From: Oscillatoriales cyanobacterium
GTDB lineage: Bacteria > Cyanobacteriota > Cyanobacteriia > Cyanobacteriales > Microcoleaceae
DNA: 64,000 nucleotides
NCBI GenBank assembly: GCA_004292955.1
Contig: RDXX01000011.1
Coordinates: forward strand, 47,336-111,335
Reading direction: 5' to 3'
Shown piece after piece: positions 8,851 to 17,664 of the stretch. A model generated the notes under the pieces. That model saw nothing but the letters and a program-made list of their open reading frames with translations, made no database searches and had not been told where the DNA came from. Numbering within the stretch: position 1 is the stretch's first letter; each line of letters starts with the position of its first letter. The position numbers and the translations under genes were made by a program.

Positions 8851-8909
8851 AATAGTCGTGAGATTGAATATGTAATTTCCAGGTAGTAAGATTTTCAAGG
8901 AGTTTGAAG

Positions 8910-9314
8910 ATGGCAAATGCAAACAGATATTCGATTTACCAGATCGATTTGCCCGATCGCGCGGAAGCAGTGGTGTTTGTCAACGGCTTTGTGGCACGCG
9001 ATCGCGCGGGGTTTTTCTGGATGTGGAAAAATCTAGTGTCGATCGGCACTTCGACTGGTAAAGCTGAAGGCTGCGTGCAAGTGAAAGCAGGAATTTGTGG
9101 GCCAAAGGAAGTGATTATGGTGAGTTACTGGCGTTCAGAAGCCGATCTGAAACAGTTTTTCCGAGGTGAAGCCCATCGGCGGATGATGCAGTTTGTGTTG
9201 AAAAATCCTGATAGCCTCTGTTTGTATAACGAGACATACACACCTTCGCAAAGTGGGAAATACAGCCACGAACCGCAAGGGATGGCAACGCTTTATCCTA
9301 GTTTTGCAAAATGA
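8910..9314 (+). CDS. DUF4188 (monooxygenase-like) protein
   Basis: 134-aa protein recognised as the DUF4188 type, a family grouped with dimeric alpha/beta-barrel monooxygenases and haem enzymes. Visible blocks are VVFVNGFVARDRAGFFWMWK, then PKEVIMVSYWRSEADLKQFFRGEAHRRMM and LYNETY near the C terminus. AAGGAG at 8897-8902 selects ATG 8910. Control by the divergent PadR regulator suggests an inducible detoxifying role. The reaction is unknown. Confidence 0.7.
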   Translation: MANANRYSIYQIDLPDRAEAVVFVNGFVARDRAGFFWMWKNLVSIGTSTGKAEGCVQVKAGICGPKEVIMVSYWRSEADLKQFFRGEAHRRMMQFVLKNPDSLCLYNETYTPSQSGKYSHEPQGMATLYPSFAK

Positions 9315-9395
9315 GCAATAACGTGCCAAGTAGCTTGATGTTCGGGCAGCATCCCAATTTGGTAAAAAGCATTTTTTACGCAGTGCGAGCGTCTC

Positions 9396-9423
9396 GCTCG
9401 CGTGCTTTATAAAGCACGCGAGC
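9396..9423. repeat. 28-bp perfect palindrome
   Basis: The sequence is its own reverse complement over 28 bases, centred on TTTATAAA with arms ending in GCTCGCGTGC. It lies about 80 bp after the DUF4188 gene and could fold into a 12- to 14-bp hairpin, either as a repeat or as a weak terminator. The surrounding 9315-9673 shows no gene. Confidence 0.7.
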
Positions 9424-9673
9424 TCCCGACAGCACTACAAATGCAAAACTGAGATGCTCCCGCTGAGGTAACAGAAAATCTGATGTCAGTTCTCGGCTAA
9501 AATCAATTAGCTCGATCTGCTTTTGCTGTGGTATTCTCATCTTTCGCTAAAAAAAAGTAAATCTAAAATCTACCAGAAAGAATTGGTTGAAAGCCGGAAC
9601 CATTTGAGGGAGAAATTAAAAAGACGATTCATTACTCCAATTCTCTGACTTAAGGGTAGAGGTAGCTCTCAAA

Positions 9674-9701
9674 CTGTCAACTGTCAACTGTCAACTGTCA
9701 A
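9674..9701. repeat. Heptamer STRR (CTGTCAA) x4
   Basis: Four exact tandem copies of CTGTCAA (TTGACAG on the other strand). The stop codon of the small minus-strand frame 9684-9926 lies inside it. Confidence 0.9.
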
Positions 9702-9926
9702 CTGTTGAAAATCTACAATCGACTGAGGGCCGCACCATTCGATCGAGCAAATGTTCGATCGCACTTGGGAGATTCTCGCAAAAACCAGTGTGTACCGGTT
9801 TTCTTGAGGAATTACCGTAATCGCGATCGCAAGTGCGATCGACTCGTCATTCGTCTGGGCGATCGAATCATAATCTTCTGGATTCACAAGATTTGACATG
9901 ATTTTTAAATCACCTAAAGTAACCAA
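9684..9926 (-). CDS. Small hypothetical protein ending in STRR
   Basis: 80-codon frame (MVTLGDLKIMSNLVNPEDYD...) with a possible second start at MSNLVNPEDYD. The middle (ESIALAIAITVIPQENRYTLVFARISQ) looks protein-like, but the C terminus QLTVDS is read from the heptamer repeat. No family recognised. It may be a real short protein or the remains of one. Confidence 0.3.
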   Translation of the reverse strand: MVTLGDLKIMSNLVNPEDYDSIAQTNDESIALAIAITVIPQENRYTLVFARISQVRSNICSIEWCGPQSIVDFQQLTVDS

Positions 9927-10032
9927 AGAGAGATAGAAATCGATTTTGGAAAATGAGCCGATTCTACTAAGAAGCCGGAATTCTTATCCATCCTAACAAC
10001 TCCTTTGGGAATACAATCAGTAAATTCCCACT

Positions 10033-11172
10033 TTAACGAAGTTTCCCAAGCTGTTTCAAAGCACTTACTACCGCCTCCGCACGAGTTTGTACTCCCAGCT
10101 TTGAGTAGATATGTTCTAAATACTTTCTGACTGTACCAATACTCAGACTCAGTGTTGCCGCAATTTCTGGATTAGTCTTACCTTGCGTCACCTCAAACAA
10201 TACTTCTGTTTCCCGCTTGGTTAATCCTAGGAATTCCAAAGATACGGATGATAGAGTTAAAAACTCCTCTTCTTCAAGCAACAATAGATATTTTTCCAGC
10301 GGTTGCTCAGTCAGAAAGCGTACAATTAATTGTTTTCCTGCTTGTTCTAATTTCAGCGGTAAATGAGGTGCAGGGATTTCATCACTTGGTGTTACCAGCG
10401 ACAACTGATATTTAACCCATCTCTGCAAATTGTCTGGCAAACATTTTGTTGAAAAATGTGAGTCTTGAAAATACTGTTTCAGCCAATGCAAAGCTCGTTC
10501 GCTCATGAATTGAACTTGCCCATCTCCGTTGAGAGAAATAATTCCTAATGCCTCCAGAGTATGACGCTGTTCTACCCACTCCTGTTCTATTTGGGTAAAC
10601 TGATTCATGTTTTGCTGGGCTTGTACCAGATGAGGGTGCAGTAAATTGAATAAATAGCGATCGCGCTCAGTAAAAATCCGATCTCCCAAAAGTGTAATCG
10701 CAATAATATCATCTTGTCCAGAGTAGAGCTTGCTCGCAGATTTAGCAGCCAAAGCAAGAGGTAGTGAAACTGCGATCAGATCCTTGATTCCTCTAGGCTG
10801 CATCACCTTTCCATACAATCCTTCCAGACGGTGCAGTTGCTGCTCGTTTAAGAAGTCTGAAACCTTATGCGCTCGATTGTCACGAGTTCGGAGATAATTA
10901 CCGACTAGAGGGTTTTCGTAAAAATGCTGGTGAGCAACTTTCTCAAAATTCACTGTATCAAGGCGATCGAACCCAGGGGCGGGTTTATAGTCGAGGGAGG
11001 TAGTCTTGCTATTCTCGAAGGAGAGGGTGGTGTAGGTGTAATCTACTGCGGAAATAACCTTCGAGACGATCGCCAGCAGATGAGATGAGAAATCCTCAAC
11101 GGTACAAGTTTTGTAGAGTTCCTGTAAGCATCCTGAAAAAATTTGAAAATCATGCTGAGTTAAGTGTTGCAT
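10033..11172 (-). CDS. LuxR-type transcriptional regulator with PAS-like sensor
   Basis: 379-aa regulator. The C terminus (about 310-375) is a GerE/LuxR helix-turn-helix: LTKRETEVLFEVTQGKTNPEIAATLSLSIGTVRKYLEHIYSKLGVQTRAEAV. The middle (about 205-300) looks PAS-like (LEALGIISLNGDGQVQFMSERALHWL). The first ~180 residues may be GAF-like but are not clearly assigned. No receiver domain and no autoinducer-binding signature are seen, so it is probably an orphan regulator that responds to an internal signal. No obvious operon partner. Confidence 0.75.
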   Translation of the reverse strand: MQHLTQHDFQIFSGCLQELYKTCTVEDFSSHLLAIVSKVISAVDYTYTTLSFENSKTTSLDYKPAPGFDRLDTVNFEKVAHQHFYENPLVGNYLRTRDNRAHKVSDFLNEQQLHRLEGLYGKVMQPRGIKDLIAVSLPLALAAKSASKLYSGQDDIIAITLLGDRIFTERDRYLFNLLHPHLVQAQQNMNQFTQIEQEWVEQRHTLEALGIISLNGDGQVQFMSERALHWLKQYFQDSHFSTKCLPDNLQRWVKYQLSLVTPSDEIPAPHLPLKLEQAGKQLIVRFLTEQPLEKYLLLLEEEEFLTLSSVSLEFLGLTKRETEVLFEVTQGKTNPEIAATLSLSIGTVRKYLEHIYSKLGVQTRAEAVVSALKQLGKLR

Positions 11173-11324
11173 TGTCCCTGATAAAATAGTCGCTAATCAT
11201 TCGGACTCGATATAGAGTAAGACGAGTTGCGAGGAGAAATAGATGCTTTTGTATCTTTTTTGTAACAATTGACTACGGCAAATGACGGGTTGAATCTGGA
11301 TTTGAGATATGACAAGCTTGAAAA

Positions 11325-11403
11325 ACAGTTGACAGTTGACCTGGGACAGTTGACAGTTGACCTGGGACAGTTGACAGTTGACCTGGGACAGTTGACAGTT
11401 GAT
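11325..11403. repeat. 21-bp compound repeat built on the TTGACAG heptamer
   Basis: ACAGTTGACAGTTGACCTGGG is repeated three times and followed by a partial copy. It combines two TTGACAG heptamers with a CCTGGG insert. A half copy of the GTAGTGCGGACTTCAG repeat follows at about 11423-11445. Open frames across this area are repeat artefacts. Confidence 0.85.
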
Positions 11404-11569
11404 TAACATAACAAAAACGGTTTGTAGTGCGGACTTCAGTCCGCAGCTTGAGAGCGGACACTCCCGACGCACGCGCGATCGAATCTTATAGCGGTTAAAT
11501 GACACTACGAATGTAACAACAAGTCCTAAGTTCAAGTTGGAATAGTTGAAATAGTTAAAATGTCACTAA

Positions 11570-11590
11570 CCCCAGCCTTAAGGCATGGGG
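11570..11590. repeat. Left-end hairpin of the IsrB element
   Basis: CCCCAGCC and GGCATGGGG flank a TTAA loop, giving a seven- to eight-pair stem with one bulge. Subterminal imperfect palindromes like this are what Y1 transposases recognise in IS200/IS605 elements. Confidence 0.7.
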
Positions 11591-11786
11591 CTTGAAAGAG
11601 GGAGATTCACCAACTTCTTAATTTGAGACTAAAATAGTGTCTAGACGCCAACCGCATCGTTGGGACAAAAAACTGAACAGCCTGGGCGTGGTAGCTCGAA
11701 ATACGTCAAGAATGCCTCCCTAGTTTTTAACCTCTATAGCTGTCAGTGTCGAAGGGAAATATATACTCGCAAGAGACTTACCGTAA
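11591..11786 (+). ncRNA. Candidate omega RNA region upstream of IsrB
   Basis: In IscB/IsrB loci a long guide RNA is encoded just upstream of the protein, with its 5' guide reading into the flank beyond the left end. Here ~200 bp without a reading frame separate the left hairpin from the isrB start and show pairing potential. AGGGAG (11599-11604) can pair with CTCCCT (11716-11721), and CCAAC with GTTGG (11648-11663). If the usual arrangement holds, the guide would come from roughly 11545-11568. This is an inference from position and local pairing, not a covariance match. Confidence 0.5.
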
Positions 11787-12821
11787 ATGTTTGTACCAGT
11801 TCTAGATAGTGAAAACAGACCGCTAATGCCTACTACGCCAAGTCGTGCGCGGCGTTGGATTAAGGCGGGCATCGCCACCCCATTTTGGAAAAAAGGAGTG
11901 TTTTGCGTTCGACTCAATGTAGAACCATCAAACACGCACCGCCAACCAATAGCAGTTGGTATTGACCCAGGTTCAAAGCGAGAAGCTTTTACAGTCAAAT
12001 CCAAAGCTCATGCCTACCTCAACGTGCAAACCCACGCCGTCGATTGGGTGAAAGACCATATTGAGACACGGCGAAATATGCGACGCGCCAGACGTTTTCG
12101 CAAGACGCCATGCCGCCAAAACCGAGCAAACCGACTGGTCAACAAACATCGCCTGCCCCCATCGACTAAGGCGAGGTGGCAGTGGAAATTAAGAATAGCT
12201 AAATGGCTAACCTTGATGTTTCCGGTATCAACTTTCGTCGTCGAAGATATCAAAGCCCGAAAGAGGAAAAACGCACGCAAGTGGAACGTGTCGTTTAGCC
12301 CTCTGGAAGTAGGCAAACGCTGGTTTTATCGGGAACTTACTCGTATTGCACACCTTGAAATCAAAACGGGTAACGATACCTACAATCTGCGTCAAAGTCT
12401 GGGACTCAAGAAATCAAAGCAGAAATTGTCAAACAAATTTGAGGCTCACTGCGTTGATTCTTGGGTGCTTGCTAATTGGTATGTTGGAGGACATTTTGAA
12501 CCCGATAACACAGTGTTGATAGAAGTGATGCCTCTGGAGTTTCACAGAAGACAGCTACATCGATTGCAACACGCTCCCGGTCATATTCGTTCTAGATATG
12601 GCGGTACGATTAGCGCAGGGTTTAAACGCGGCTCAATCGTCAAACATCCCAAGTATGGGTTTTGCTATGTCGGTGGCTGGCAAGCGTCACCAACGAAAAA
12701 AGACCCAAACCGGAAAACAATTAGTTTGCACAGTTTAGGGACTGGCAAGCGGTTGTGCCAAAATGCGTTGCCGGGAGATTGTAAGTTTTTGTCCCCGAAC
12801 TCGTGGCGCATTGCCAATTAA
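11787..12821 (+). CDS. isrB: IsrB-type RuvC nuclease (HNH-less IscB relative)
   Basis: 344-aa protein with the architecture of IsrB, the small omega-RNA-guided nickase related to IscB and Cas9. The PLMP motif is at residues 12-15 in an N-terminal PLMP domain (1-45). RuvC-I is IAVGIDPGSK (Asp60). An arginine-rich bridge helix follows at about 94-116 (RRNMRRARRFRKTP). RuvC-II is FVVEDIKARKR (Glu153). RuvC-III is FEAHCVDSWVLA (His221, Asp224). There is no HNH insert between RuvC-II and III, unlike IscB. All expected acidic residues are present, so it looks active. It would nick DNA at sites set by the guide RNA and a target-adjacent motif. A TnpB origin is unlikely because of PLMP and the lack of the TnpB zinc finger. 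Confidence 0.82.
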   Translation: MFVPVLDSENRPLMPTTPSRARRWIKAGIATPFWKKGVFCVRLNVEPSNTHRQPIAVGIDPGSKREAFTVKSKAHAYLNVQTHAVDWVKDHIETRRNMRRARRFRKTPCRQNRANRLVNKHRLPPSTKARWQWKLRIAKWLTLMFPVSTFVVEDIKARKRKNARKWNVSFSPLEVGKRWFYRELTRIAHLEIKTGNDTYNLRQSLGLKKSKQKLSNKFEAHCVDSWVLANWYVGGHFEPDNTVLIEVMPLEFHRRQLHRLQHAPGHIRSRYGGTISAGFKRGSIVKHPKYGFCYVGGWQASPTKKDPNRKTISLHSLGTGKRLCQNALPGDCKFLSPNSWRIAN

Positions 12822-12829
12822 TTGTAAAG

Positions 12830-12846
12830 CCGTCCTATAAGGACGG
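12830..12846. repeat. Right-end hairpin of the IsrB element
   Basis: CCGTCCT and AGGACGG pair perfectly around a 3-nt loop, eight bases after the isrB stop. This matches the subterminal right-end palindrome of IS200/IS605-type elements. Confidence 0.7.
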
Positions 12847-12867
12847 GGTTTCACACCGATTTTTCTG

Positions 12868-15800
12868 ATGACTAAACTGCCGCAAAAGCGCAAGCGCCGA
12901 GGCGTGATTCTTTCAGATTGGGGTTTGCAGCGTCTACAGAATACCCAGGAACAATTAGCCATTGCTGAAAATGGCGGTTCTGCTTACACATTAGAGCGAT
13001 TAAGCAATTTGACAGGGCTCAGTGCTCGATCGATCGGACGGCTGCGAAGTGGCAAAGCAGCAGTCGATCGCCAAACCCTAGAAGAGTTATTTCGCGCCTT
13101 TAACCTGACTATAACCGAGCAAGACTACATCCAGCCAGAACCAACAACCGCAGAACGCCAGCCTGTAAAGTCGATCGCCCAAAATTGGGGAGAAGCCATA
13201 GATGTTTCCCGCTTTTACGGGCGTACCGCAGAACTTACCACCCTCACCCAATGGATTTTACAAGATAATTGTCGGTTGGTGTGTATTTTTGGGATTGGTG
13301 GCATCGGGAAAACCGCTTTATCTGTCAAATTAGCAGAACAGCTACAAAACCAATTTAGCTACGTCATTTGGCGAAGCCTCCGCAATGCCCCGCCGCCGGA
13401 AATTTTCTTAGCAGAATTAGTCTCATTTCTCTCAGGACAACAGGATACAAAAGCAGAAATTAGCAGCTTGATTCAGTGTCTGCGGAATCATCGCTGTCTG
13501 ATCGTTATAGACAATACCGAAAGCCTGTCACAACCAGGGGATCAGAGTGGACAATATCGTCCCGGCTATGAAGCTTACGGAGAAATGTTGCGCGCGGTGG
13601 CCGAAACTCGCCATCAAAGCTGTTTGGTGTTAACCACCAGGGAAAAATGCCCTCAATTTGCTCAATCGGAAGCGGGCGACTTAGCAGTACAAAGCTTGTC
13701 CTTGGGCGGTTGTCCAGAAGCCTCCGAAGCATTGATTGAGGCGACGGAATTAACTGGATCGGACAGTCAAAAACAGGATTTGTGCGATCGCTATCGATGC
13801 AATCCCCTAGCCTTAAAAATCGTTGCCACCACCATTCGAGATCTGTTCAGCGGCAATATTGCTCTTTTCCTAGAACAAAACGTTACTGTATTTGGCGATG
13901 TTGCAGATTTAATTCAACAACAATGCAATCGTCTGTCAATCTTAGAGACTCAAGTCATGTGCTGGTTGGCGATCGATCGCGAATGGGTTTCCTTTACCGA
14001 ACTTCGAGAAGATTTGAATGCTGGCGTATCCCAAACGCAGTTGATGGAAGCCCTGCAAAATTTGAAATGGCGATCGTTGATTGAAACCAACGCAGGTCAG
14101 TTTACATTACAACCTGTGGTGATGGAATATGTCACGCAGACACTGATCGATCGCATTTGTGACGAAATTGCCGATCGCTCATCGCCGACTCCATTGTCAA
14201 ATTCTTCCCTATTGCAAACCCATGCCTTAATCAAAGCACAGGACAAAGACTACATTCGCGACAGCCAAAATCGCATGATTTTAAAGCCACTGAGCGATCG
14301 GTTGCTGAGTCAATTGGGTTCTCAAAAAGACATCGCATATCAACTAAAACAAATTCTATATCGCCTGCAAACCGAGTGTCCGAATCAGGCTGGATACACT
14401 GGTGGCAATATTATCAATCTATTACGCCACCTTCAGATTGACCTAACTGACTACGACTTTTCCTATCTCAGCATTTGGCAAGCCGATCTTCAGGATGTGA
14501 ACCTGCATCGAGTCAATTTCACCCATTCTGACCTATCAAAATCGCGGTTTACCCAACCGTTAGGCAGTATTTTAAGGGTTGCATTTAGCCCCGACAGTCA
14601 ACTGCTAGCAACTGGAGATAGCAATAATCTGGTGTCCCTATGGCAAGTTTCTAACGGACAATCCAGAGCCATATTTAGATCGCATCACGGTTGGGTTTGG
14701 GCGCTGGCTTGGAGTCTCTTTCCCTTGCCTCTTAACGGGGGAAACGAAGCAGGGTATGTCCTCGCCAGCGGCGGTGCCGATCGAACTATCAGACTGTGGA
14801 GTATTGAATCAGAAAGTTGTTTGGCAATCTTGCAAGGACATCAGACTACCATCAGAACCCTAGCATGGCAGCCGCACGGACACATCCTTGCTAGCGGGGA
14901 CGATCGCCAGATTCGACTGTGGGATACTCGTACCAAAGAATGTTGCCAGATTTTGCAGGGCCACAGTAATTGGGTGATGTTTGTTGCTTGGAGTCCCGAC
15001 GGTCAAATCCTCGCCAGTGCTTCCTTAGATGGAACGGTTCGAGTCTGGGATATACAGAATGGTGAGTGCCTGAAAATCTTATCCGAACATACTAATGGAA
15101 TTTGGTCAATTGCTTGGAGTCCCAACGGAGAACTTCTCGCCACAGGGAGTCAAGATCGAACCGTGAAGATTTGGGATGCCGACAGCGGTAAATGTCTCAA
15201 AACTTTGCAAAGAGACGATCGGGCAGTCTTTTCCCTCGCCTGGAGTCCCGATAGCAGAATGCTCGCCAGCGCTAGCGGAGACCAGAATATCGCGATCTGG
15301 GATATAGAAAGCAGTCAATGCTTGCAAACCTTACAGGGAGACAGCAATTCGATTTGGAACGTGACTGTAGCTTGGAGCCCAGACGGGAAAACGATCGCCA
15401 GTGGTTCCCACGATCAAACCGTGCGACTGTGGGAGGTCGATCGCAGTCGATCGAATCAGTGCCGAAATTTCAAAACATTGCAGGGATACAGCAATTCTAT
15501 GTTTGCGGCGGTTTGGAGTCCCGATGGTACGATCCTTGCCAGCAGCAGTGGCGATCGTCTGGTTCGGTTGTGGAATCCTCGCACAGGTCAATGTTTGAAA
15601 ACATTAAAGGGTCACACCAATTGGATTTGGGGTTTAGCCTGGAGTCCCGATGGCACTACCCTTGCTAGCGGATCCGATGACTGCACGGTTCGACTCTGGG
15701 ATGCCAGCAGCGGCCAATGTTTGGCAACCCTCGAAGGACACGCAGCCTGGGTTTGGGCTGTCGCTTGGAGTCCCGACAGTCAAATTCTTGCCAGCGCGGC

Positions 15801-16485
15801 GGGCGGCCTGAATATTCGGTTGTGGGATGTTAAGCACCGGAAATGCCTGAACATCTTGCAGGGAAATGACAGTTGGGTTGGGAGTTTAGCCTGGAGTCCC
15901 CACGGCAAAATCCTTGCTAGCGGTTCCCACGATGGAAATCTGCGACTCTGGGATAGCAGCACCGGTCAATGCGTGGATGTCTTGCAGGGACATGAAAGTT
16001 CCATTAGATATGTATCTTGGAGCCCGGATGGCCAAACCCTTGCTAGTGCTTCCCAGGATCTGAGCATCCGACTCTGGGATAGCTGTACTGGCAAGTGTCT
16101 GAAAATTTTGCAGGGACACAGCGATATGGTAAAAGCAGCAGTCTGGAGTCCTGACGGTGAAATGCTGGCCAGTTGTTCGCACGATCGAACTATTCGACTC
16201 TGGGATGCGGGCACGGGAGAATGCACGAAAATTCTACAGGGACATACAAGTCAAATTTGGTCTGTTGCTTGGCGTCCTGTTGTCTCGAATGAGGCAGAAA
16301 ATCGCGACTTTGTTCTTGCAAGCACCAGCGCTGATGAGACGATTAAGCTGTGGGATGTCAACACAGGTGAATGTTTGAAAACTCTCAGAGCCGATCGCCC
16401 CTATGAAGCTATGAATATTACCGGAGTCACGGGTATTACACAAGCTCAGAAAGCCACTTTGGAGGTGTTGGGGGCACACAGTTGA
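12868..16485 (+). CDS. STAND (NB-ARC type) ATPase with 14 WD40 repeats
   Basis: 1205-aa signalling ATPase. Residues 1-90 hold a basic start and a helix-turn-helix-like segment ([22 protein letters not shown]). The NB-ARC core spans about 105-430, with P-loop [11 protein letters not shown] near 142-150 and RCNPLALKI as the GLPL-like motif. A short pentapeptide-like stretch ([20 protein letters not shown]) precedes 14 WD40 repeats from about 560 to 1170, most reading AWSPDG..LASGS..TIRLWD, i.e. two seven-bladed propellers. STAND proteins oligomerise on ligand binding, and several bacterial ones are antiphage sensors. No enzymatic effector domain is visible here. The start is 20 bp behind the IsrB element. 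The stop codon is formed by the first TTGACAG heptamer. Confidence 0.85.
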   Translation: MTKLPQKRKRRGVILSDWGLQRLQNTQEQLAIAENGGSAYTLERLSNLTGLSARSIGRLRSGKAAVDRQTLEELFRAFNLTITEQDYIQPEPTTAERQPVKSIAQNWGEAIDVSRFYGRTAELTTLTQWILQDNCRLVCIFGIGGIGKTALSVKLAEQLQNQFSYVIWRSLRNAPPPEIFLAELVSFLSGQQDTKAEISSLIQCLRNHRCLIVIDNTESLSQPGDQSGQYRPGYEAYGEMLRAVAETRHQSCLVLTTREKCPQFAQSEAGDLAVQSLSLGGCPEASEALIEATELTGSDSQKQDLCDRYRCNPLALKIVATTIRDLFSGNIALFLEQNVTVFGDVADLIQQQCNRLSILETQVMCWLAIDREWVSFTELREDLNAGVSQTQLMEALQNLKWRSLIETNAGQFTLQPVVMEYVTQTLIDRICDEIADRSSPTPLSNSSLLQTHALIKAQDKDYIRDSQNRMILKPLSDRLLSQLGSQKDIAYQLKQILYRLQTECPNQAGYTGGNIINLLRHLQIDLTDYDFSYLSIWQADLQDVNLHRVNFTHSDLSKSRFTQPLGSILRVAFSPDSQLLATGDSNNLVSLWQVSNGQSRAIFRSHHGWVWALAWSLFPLPLNGGNEAGYVLASGGADRTIRLWSIESESCLAILQGHQTTIRTLAWQPHGHILASGDDRQIRLWDTRTKECCQILQGHSNWVMFVAWSPDGQILASASLDGTVRVWDIQNGECLKILSEHTNGIWSIAWSPNGELLATGSQDRTVKIWDADSGKCLKTLQRDDRAVFSLAWSPDSRMLASASGDQNIAIWDIESSQCLQTLQGDSNSIWNVTVAWSPDGKTIASGSHDQTVRLWEVDRSRSNQCRNFKTLQGYSNSMFAAVWSPDGTILASSSGDRLVRLWNPRTGQCLKTLKGHTNWIWGLAWSPDGTTLASGSDDCTVRLWDASSGQCLATLEGHAAWVWAVAWSPDSQILASAAGGLNIRLWDVKHRKCLNILQGNDSWVGSLAWSPHGKILASGSHDGNLRLWDSSTGQCVDVLQGHESSIRYVSWSPDGQTLASASQDLSIRLWDSCTGKCLKILQGHSDMVKAAVWSPDGEMLASCSHDRTIRLWDAGTGECTKILQGHTSQIWSVAWRPVVSNEAENRDFVLASTSADETIKLWDVNTGECLKTLRADRPYEAMNITGVTGITQAQKATLEVLGAHS

Positions 16486-16541
16486 CAGTTGACAGTTGAC
16501 AGTTGACAGTTGACAGTTGACAGTTGACAGTTGACAGTTGA
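16482..16541. repeat. Heptamer STRR (TTGACAG) x8
   Basis: Eight exact TTGACAG units plus TTGA. The first unit provides the TGA stop of the STAND gene (16483-16485). Confidence 0.95.
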
Positions 16542-16542
16542 T

Positions 16543-16567
16543 ACCCGGTTTCTTAAAGAAACCGGGT
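16543..16567. terminator. GAAACCGGG hairpin after the STAND gene
   Basis: ACCCGGTTTCTT pairs with AAGAAACCGGGT over 12 bp with almost no loop. It follows the heptamer array and lies between the convergent STAND gene and RTX remnant, so it could be a bidirectional terminator. Confidence 0.5.
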
Positions 16568-16870
16568 TTCTATGTACCTCACTTACCACCAAACCAGATT
16601 TGGGATCTAAACCAAATTGTTAGCTACCGAACTGTCTACTGTATCGTTGCCTCCGAGCATCGAAACTCCCAAAGGAAAATTATTGGCATCTGCGATCGAC
16701 AAAAAAACTGTTTCGGATGTATTGTCGCCAATTAAGCGGCGCGGTTCGGATGGATCTGTTTGTAAAGCCATGATGTCTTACCTGATAAAAAATCTCGGTT
16801 TTGATGCAGAATTTTTGCTAGAAACAGGGTTTCTATGTACCTCACTTACCACCAAACCAGATTTGGGATC
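16558..16870. repeat. 50-bp direct repeats bracketing a truncated RTX copy
   Basis: The 50-bp sequences at 16558-16607 and 16821-16870 (GAAAC.GGGTTTCTATGTACC...GGGATC) differ at one position. The second lies 9 bp past the 3' end of the complete RTX gene 16879-17664. The first lies directly at the 3' end of the truncated copy 16607-16771. This is what a tandem duplication of gene plus 3' flank, followed by loss of the inner part of one copy, would leave. Confidence 0.85.
16607..16771 (-). pseudogene. Truncated copy of the neighbouring RTX gene (N terminus only)
   Basis: 54-codon frame MALQTDPSEPRRLIGDNTSE... ending in NNLV. It matches the first ~53 residues of the RTX protein at 16879-17664 with few changes (P to T at 5, W to S at 37), and the similarity continues ~20 bp upstream of the start codon (TGATGTCTTACCTGATAAAA). 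It stops where the glycine-rich calcium-binding repeats should begin. The reading frame is intact, so a short peptide could still be made, but it lacks the RTX domain. Confidence 0.8.
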
Positions 16871-16878
16871 GTGGCAAA

Positions 16879-17664
16879 TTAAAATCCTTGAACCGAGATG
16901 ATATTGCCTTGAACCTGGGCTGGAGTTACACCATCAACAAAACCCAATATATTGCCGGAATTTTTAACTTTGATGAGAGTTCCTGTCGTTACAATAGGGC
17001 CAGGATTTAGTAAACTTGTCAGACCTTGGTCTTTTAAAACTTGTGGCCCGTCAAACCCCAATATAATTGTCACATTTGTCAGGTTTTCCAAAACTACATC
17101 GCCAGCAGTCAAACCCCCTGCTAATCCAATTCGATCGAAACCAACTCTGAAAAGGCTAATCAGATCCGCATTATTGATATCTGTAACTCCGGGTTCTGCT
17201 TGCAAGACATACAAGTTGCTGCCGATTTTAGGCCCAGAAATATTGTCATCAAATCCCAATAAAATATCTCGTCCCAAACCCCCAATAAGAGTGTCATACC
17301 CATTACCGCTAACTAAGAAATCATTGCCTCTACCGCCCAATAAAATATCGTTTCCCCCAAACCCATAAATCAAATCTGCATCTTGCCCTCCGCTGAGATA
17401 GTCATTTCCAGCCTCTCCACCTAGTAAGTCTTTCCCCCTGCCTCCAAATAAGGAATCATTACCCGAGTTTCCCCTGAGAACGTCTTCTCCTTCATTGCCA
17501 TACACCAAATTGTTAGCTGCTGAAATGTTAACTGTATCGTCACCTTCGAGCATCCAGACTCCCAAAGGAAAATTATTGGTATCTGCGATCGATAAAAAAA
17601 CGTTTTCGGATGTATTGTCACCAATTAAGCGGCGCGGTTCCGATGGATCTGGTTGTAAAGCCAT
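16879..17664 (-). CDS. RTX-type calcium-binding protein (copy 1)
   Basis: 261-aa protein. After a unique ~50-residue start come nine-residue glycine/aspartate-rich repeats (GGRGKDLLG, GNDYLSGG, GNDILLGG, GRDILLG; about 55-140) that would bind calcium as a parallel beta roll. The C-terminal ~115 residues (FDRIGLAGGLTAGDVVLENLTNVTIILGF...) resemble the strand-rich domain common in cyanobacterial RTX proteins. There is no Sec signal; RTX proteins leave by type I secretion using a C-terminal signal. No type I exporter genes are in the window. Its upstream region shares a motif with the two other RTX genes. The function is unknown; a cell-surface or extracellular role is likely. Confidence 0.78.
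   Translation of the reverse strand: MALQPDPSEPRRLIGDNTSENVFLSIADTNNFPLGVWMLEGDDTVNISAANNLVYGNEGEDVLRGNSGNDSLFGGRGKDLLGGEAGNDYLSGGQDADLIYGFGGNDILLGGRGNDFLVSGNGYDTLIGGLGRDILLGFDDNISGPKIGSNLYVLQAEPGVTDINNADLISLFRVGFDRIGLAGGLTAGDVVLENLTNVTIILGFDGPQVLKDQGLTSLLNPGPIVTTGTLIKVKNSGNILGFVDGVTPAQVQGNIISVQGF

Larger units (their letters stand above)
11565..12850 (+). mobile_element. IS200/IS605-like element carrying IsrB (no TnpA)
   Basis: The element is bounded by subterminal hairpins (11570-11590 left, 12830-12846 right) of the kind seen in the IS200/IS605 superfamily. It carries one gene, isrB, and a structured leader. There is no Y1 transposase gene, so it would have to be moved in trans. The exact ends are estimated from the hairpins, since no empty site is available. 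The right end lies only about 20 bp before the start of the STAND ATPase gene. Confidence 0.7.

Noticed and set aside
11197-11535. Minus-strand frame with LSQVNCQ repeats
   Set aside because: It is the translation of the 21-bp ACAGTTGAC repeat and lacks conserved sequence.
11787-12821. TnpB or IS1341-type transposase accessory gene
   Set aside because: The PLMP motif, the arginine-rich bridge helix and the lack of a TnpB zinc finger point to the IscB/IsrB branch instead.
16538-16901. Plus-strand frames over the RTX stub
   Set aside because: They are antisense to the truncated RTX copy and its flanking direct repeats.
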